This document shows, one piece after another, positions 61,872 to 64,000 of a stretch of 64,000 nt of DNA. The notes beneath the pieces are model-generated. The model was not told the DNA's origin and ran no database searches. It worked only from the letters and a program-made list of their open reading frames with translations. The stretch is from positions 186,001 to 250,000 of the forward strand of contig NZ_JHEP02000003.1 in NCBI RefSeq assembly GCF_000657795.2, written 5' to 3'. Source of the stretch: Bordetella pseudohinzii (lineage in GTDB: Bacteria; Pseudomonadota; Gammaproteobacteria; Burkholderiales; Burkholderiaceae_B). Made by a program: the position numbers and the translations under genes. Position 1 is the first letter of the stretch, and each line of letters starts with the position of its first letter.

Positions 61872-63368
61872 ATGCAAGCCCTGCCCCGGCATGAACACAG
61901 CCCCGATGTCAGTTTCGACGGCGGCGATCTGGATTGCGGCAATGGTTTGCTGCTGCTGATCCGCAAGCACATCGATCCCCTGCCGCGCGGCGGCTTGCTG
62001 GAAATCCTTTCGCGCGAAATCTCCGTGGACGAGGACCTGCCGGCCTGGTGCAGGCTGACGGGCAATGAACTGGTCTCCTGGACCCAGCAGGACGGGCAGC
62101 GCAGCTTTCTGGTGTGCAAGGGCGCGCTGGCCGAACGCCAGGCGCCCGCCGCCCCGGCCAAAGCGCCCCGGCCGGCCGAACCGCGCCAGGCGCCGCGCCA
62201 GCGCATCGCCGCGCCGCCCCTGCCGCCGCTGGCCGTCACCGGCATGGGCAGCTGGCCCCGGCCGCGCTGGATGATAGAGGCCATGCACGCCCATGTGCAG
62301 GGCCGCCTGTCGGAGGCGGCTTTCCAGGAGACGGCCGACGACGCCGTGCGCCTGGCCGTGGCCGCGCAGGAGCAGGCCGGCGTGGACATGATCACCGATG
62401 GCGAACAGCGCCGCGACAGCTATGCCAGCTTCGTGGCCTCGCGGCTGGACAACTGCCAGCTGATTCCGCTGACCGATCTGCTGCCCCTGGTCGACGATCC
62501 CGAGGCCTTCGCCGCCGAGCTGCGCGCGCTGGACATCCCCGCCGGCGAAGTGCGGCATCCGGCCGTCTTCGGCCGGCTGGCGCGCTCGCGCCCGCTGGTG
62601 GCGCACGAGGTCGATTTCGCGCGATCCGTCACGGGCAAACCGGTAAAGGTGGCCTTGCCCGGTCCCTATCTGCTGACGCGCACCATGTGGATGGAGTGCA
62701 TCTCCGACCGCGCCTACGACAACCGCGAAGCGCTGGCGGCCGACATCGTGCGGGTGTTGCGCCAGGAGCTGGCCGAACTGCTGGACGCCGGCGCGGCCCT
62801 GGTGCAATTGGACGAGCCCGTGCTGTCCGAGGTGGTGTTCTCCGGCGCCAAGAACAAGCGCAGCTTTATGTGCGGTGCGCTGTCCGAATCGCTGGCGCCC
62901 GCGCAAGAGCTGGCCTTCGCGCGCGACCTGCTCAACGCCGTGCTCGACGGCATGCCGCAGGAGCGCACCGCCCTGCATGTCTGCCGGGGCAATTGGACAC
63001 CGGACGAAAGCGTGGCGCTGTCGGGCGATTACGCACCCCTGCTGCCCACGCTGGCGCAGGTGCGCGTGGGCGCCTATCTGCTGGAGATGTGCACGCCGCG
63101 CGCCGGCGACGTGGCCATGCTCAAGGCCCTGCCCGATCATGCCCGCATCGGCATCGGCGTGGTCAATCAAAAAGATCCGGCCATCGAGTCCGAAGACGCG
63201 GTGGCCGCGCGCATCGAGCGCGGCATCGGCCTGTTCGGCCGCGACCGGCTGCTGCTGCATCCGGATTGCGGCTTTGCCACTTTTGCGGACAACCCGATCT
63301 GTTCGGCCGGAATCGCCCAGCAGAAACTGGCCGTGATCGCCCAGGCGGCCGGGCGGTTCGCGCGATGA
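61872..63368 (+). CDS. TusA-like domain fused to cobalamin-independent methionine synthase (MetE) catalytic domain
   Basis: A 498-residue fusion. Residues 12-85 are a second TusA-like domain (C22 in DLDCGNGLLLLIRKHI; C60; C82), again without the C-P-x-P proline. An Ala/Pro linker (86-117) leads to the MetE C-terminal TIM barrel (about 118-495: TGMGSWPR; GVDMITDGEQRRDSY; PGPYLLTR; LDEPVLSE). All four zinc ligands are present: H369 and C371 (LHVCRGN), E405 (LLEMCTP) and C466 (HPDCGF). The MetE N-terminal half is absent, as in core-MetE enzymes that use methyl donors other than folylpolyglutamate. AGGAGG precedes ATG 61872. Methyl transfer to a protein-bound or low-molecular thiol is a plausible role; unproven. 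Confidence 0.88.
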   Translation: MQALPRHEHSPDVSFDGGDLDCGNGLLLLIRKHIDPLPRGGLLEILSREISVDEDLPAWCRLTGNELVSWTQQDGQRSFLVCKGALAERQAPAAPAKAPRPAEPRQAPRQRIAAPPLPPLAVTGMGSWPRPRWMIEAMHAHVQGRLSEAAFQETADDAVRLAVAAQEQAGVDMITDGEQRRDSYASFVASRLDNCQLIPLTDLLPLVDDPEAFAAELRALDIPAGEVRHPAVFGRLARSRPLVAHEVDFARSVTGKPVKVALPGPYLLTRTMWMECISDRAYDNREALAADIVRVLRQELAELLDAGAALVQLDEPVLSEVVFSGAKNKRSFMCGALSESLAPAQELAFARDLLNAVLDGMPQERTALHVCRGNWTPDESVALSGDYAPLLPTLAQVRVGAYLLEMCTPRAGDVAMLKALPDHARIGIGVVNQKDPAIESEDAVAARIERGIGLFGRDRLLLHPDCGFATFADNPICSAGIAQQKLAVIAQAAGRFAR

Positions 63369-63423
63369 CCGGGCCGCGGGGCGCCCGCAAGGCTATGATG
63401 GCGCACCCCGGACTGGAATCATC

Positions 63424-63687
63424 ATGAATAAATACGACCTCGAAAAGAACAAGGCCCTGAAGCTGGCCGGCCAGCTGCGCCAGGGCGGCACGCCCGGCCG
63501 CTTCGGCGCCGGCCAGGCCCCCGACCGGCGCGAGCAGCGCAAGCTGGACCAGGCCGCCGGCCTGGTGCCCTTCGCGCTCAAGCTGCCCCAGGCCCAGGCC
63601 GAACGCCTGCGGGCGCTGGCCCAGGAGCGCGGCGTCTCGACCAACGACATCGTCGCCGAGCTGCTGCAAAAAGCGCTGGACGCCTGA
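63424..63687 (+). CDS. Small hypothetical protein with ribbon-helix-helix-like C-terminus
   Basis: An 87-residue basic protein. The C-terminal 40 residues (PFALKLPQAQAERLRALAQERG; STNDIVAELLQKAL) look like a ribbon-helix-helix unit; the N-terminus is polar and Gly-rich. No named family. It lies 6 bp before the YaiI-family gene and is probably co-transcribed. Confidence 0.65.
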   Translation: MNKYDLEKNKALKLAGQLRQGGTPGRFGAGQAPDRREQRKLDQAAGLVPFALKLPQAQAERLRALAQERGVSTNDIVAELLQKALDA

Positions 63688-63693
63688 CCGCCC

Positions 63694-64000
63694 ATGCATA
63701 TCTGGGTCGATGCGGACGCCAGCCCGGCCGTCATCAAGGACATCCTCTACCGCGCCGCCCAGCGCTGGCGGCTGCCGCTGACGCTGGTGGCCAACCAGAT
63801 GCTGCGCACCCCGCCCTCGCCCTGGATCCGCGCCGTGCAGGTGCCGCGCGGCTTTGACGTGGCCGACGCGCATATCGCCCAGCATGCCGTCGCCGGCGAC
63901 CTGGTCATCACCGGCGACATCCCCCTGGCCGCCGATGTGCTGGCCAAGGGGGCCATGGCGATCAACCCGCGCGGCGAGCGCTATTCGCCGGAAACCATAC
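63694..64000 (+). CDS. YaiI/YqxD (UPF0178, DUF188) family protein, partial at window end
   Basis: The first 102 codons are visible. [24 protein letters not shown] and the ANQML and D-x-A-D-x-x-I-A (DVADAHIAQ) and [11 protein letters not shown] motifs match the PIN-like YaiI/YqxD family, a group of putative nucleases of unknown role. The family is about 150 residues, so roughly a third lies beyond the window. Confidence 0.9.
   Translation, partial: MHIWVDADASPAVIKDILYRAAQRWRLPLTLVANQMLRTPPSPWIRAVQVPRGFDVADAHIAQHAVAGDLVITGDIPLAADVLAKGAMAINPRGERYSPETI

Overview
The window looks like chromosome from a high-GC betaproteobacterium of the Bordetella/Achromobacter type (Alcaligenaceae, Burkholderiales). 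The main reasons are the order of the cytochrome aa3/caa3 oxidase locus, a PhaM protein, a DUF3717 protein, a Bug-type receptor, a pertactin-like autotransporter and several branched-chain-amino-acid-type (Liv) ABC loci. I see no rRNA, tRNA, CRISPR array or insertion sequence.

Layout. 1-7143: end of an S-formylglutathione hydrolase gene, two small envelope proteins, rpoH behind a perfect CIRCE operator, a candidate structured small RNA, then cpdA divergent from a Na+/H+ antiporter with a cyclic-nucleotide-binding-like tail, and a Nudix hydrolase. 7144-15861: the cytochrome c oxidase biogenesis operon (coxB, coxA, coxC, SURF1, heme A and heme O synthases, SCO proteins), in which cox11/ctaG is absent from its usual place. 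15874-25432: housekeeping genes including phaM, glmU, an MFS exporter, ugd, a glycosyltransferase, an Lrp regulator and glmS. 25548-33840: a Liv transporter whose permease and both ATPases are fused in one polypeptide, facing an NTF2-like / polysaccharide deacetylase / amidase / GntR operon. 33862-36300: catalase-like peroxidase with cytochrome b561, divergent from an HxlR regulator. 36331-39438: an autotransporter with a C8 tract.

39764-47056 is a probable o-phthalate catabolic island: Bug receptor, Rieske oxygenase, 4,5-dihydroxyphthalate decarboxylase, reductase, cis-dihydrodiol dehydrogenase, MarR regulator and TauE/SafE permease. Three transcription units carry the same TTAG-N4-CTAA palindrome. 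In two of them it lies exactly between recognisable -35 and -10 boxes, so the MarR protein is probably the common repressor.

49733-57180 is an aldoxime/nitrile island on the minus strand: receptor, LivH, LivM, LivG, LivF, nitrilase, aldoxime dehydratase. It is divergent from a TrmB-like regulator whose promoter carries a perfect TTGTCGAA-N4-TTCGACAA palindrome. It reads as an uptake and two-step catabolic unit (aldoxime to nitrile to acid).

59118-63368 is the least explained unit: a TusA-like protein, a DsrE-like protein, a four-helix membrane protein with a Cys pair, a secreted membrane-anchored protein, and a TusA-like domain fused to the catalytic half of cobalamin-independent methionine synthase with all four zinc ligands kept. 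It suggests an uncharacterised sulfur-carrier/methyl-transfer system and is the main candidate for something new. The window ends inside a YaiI/YqxD family gene.
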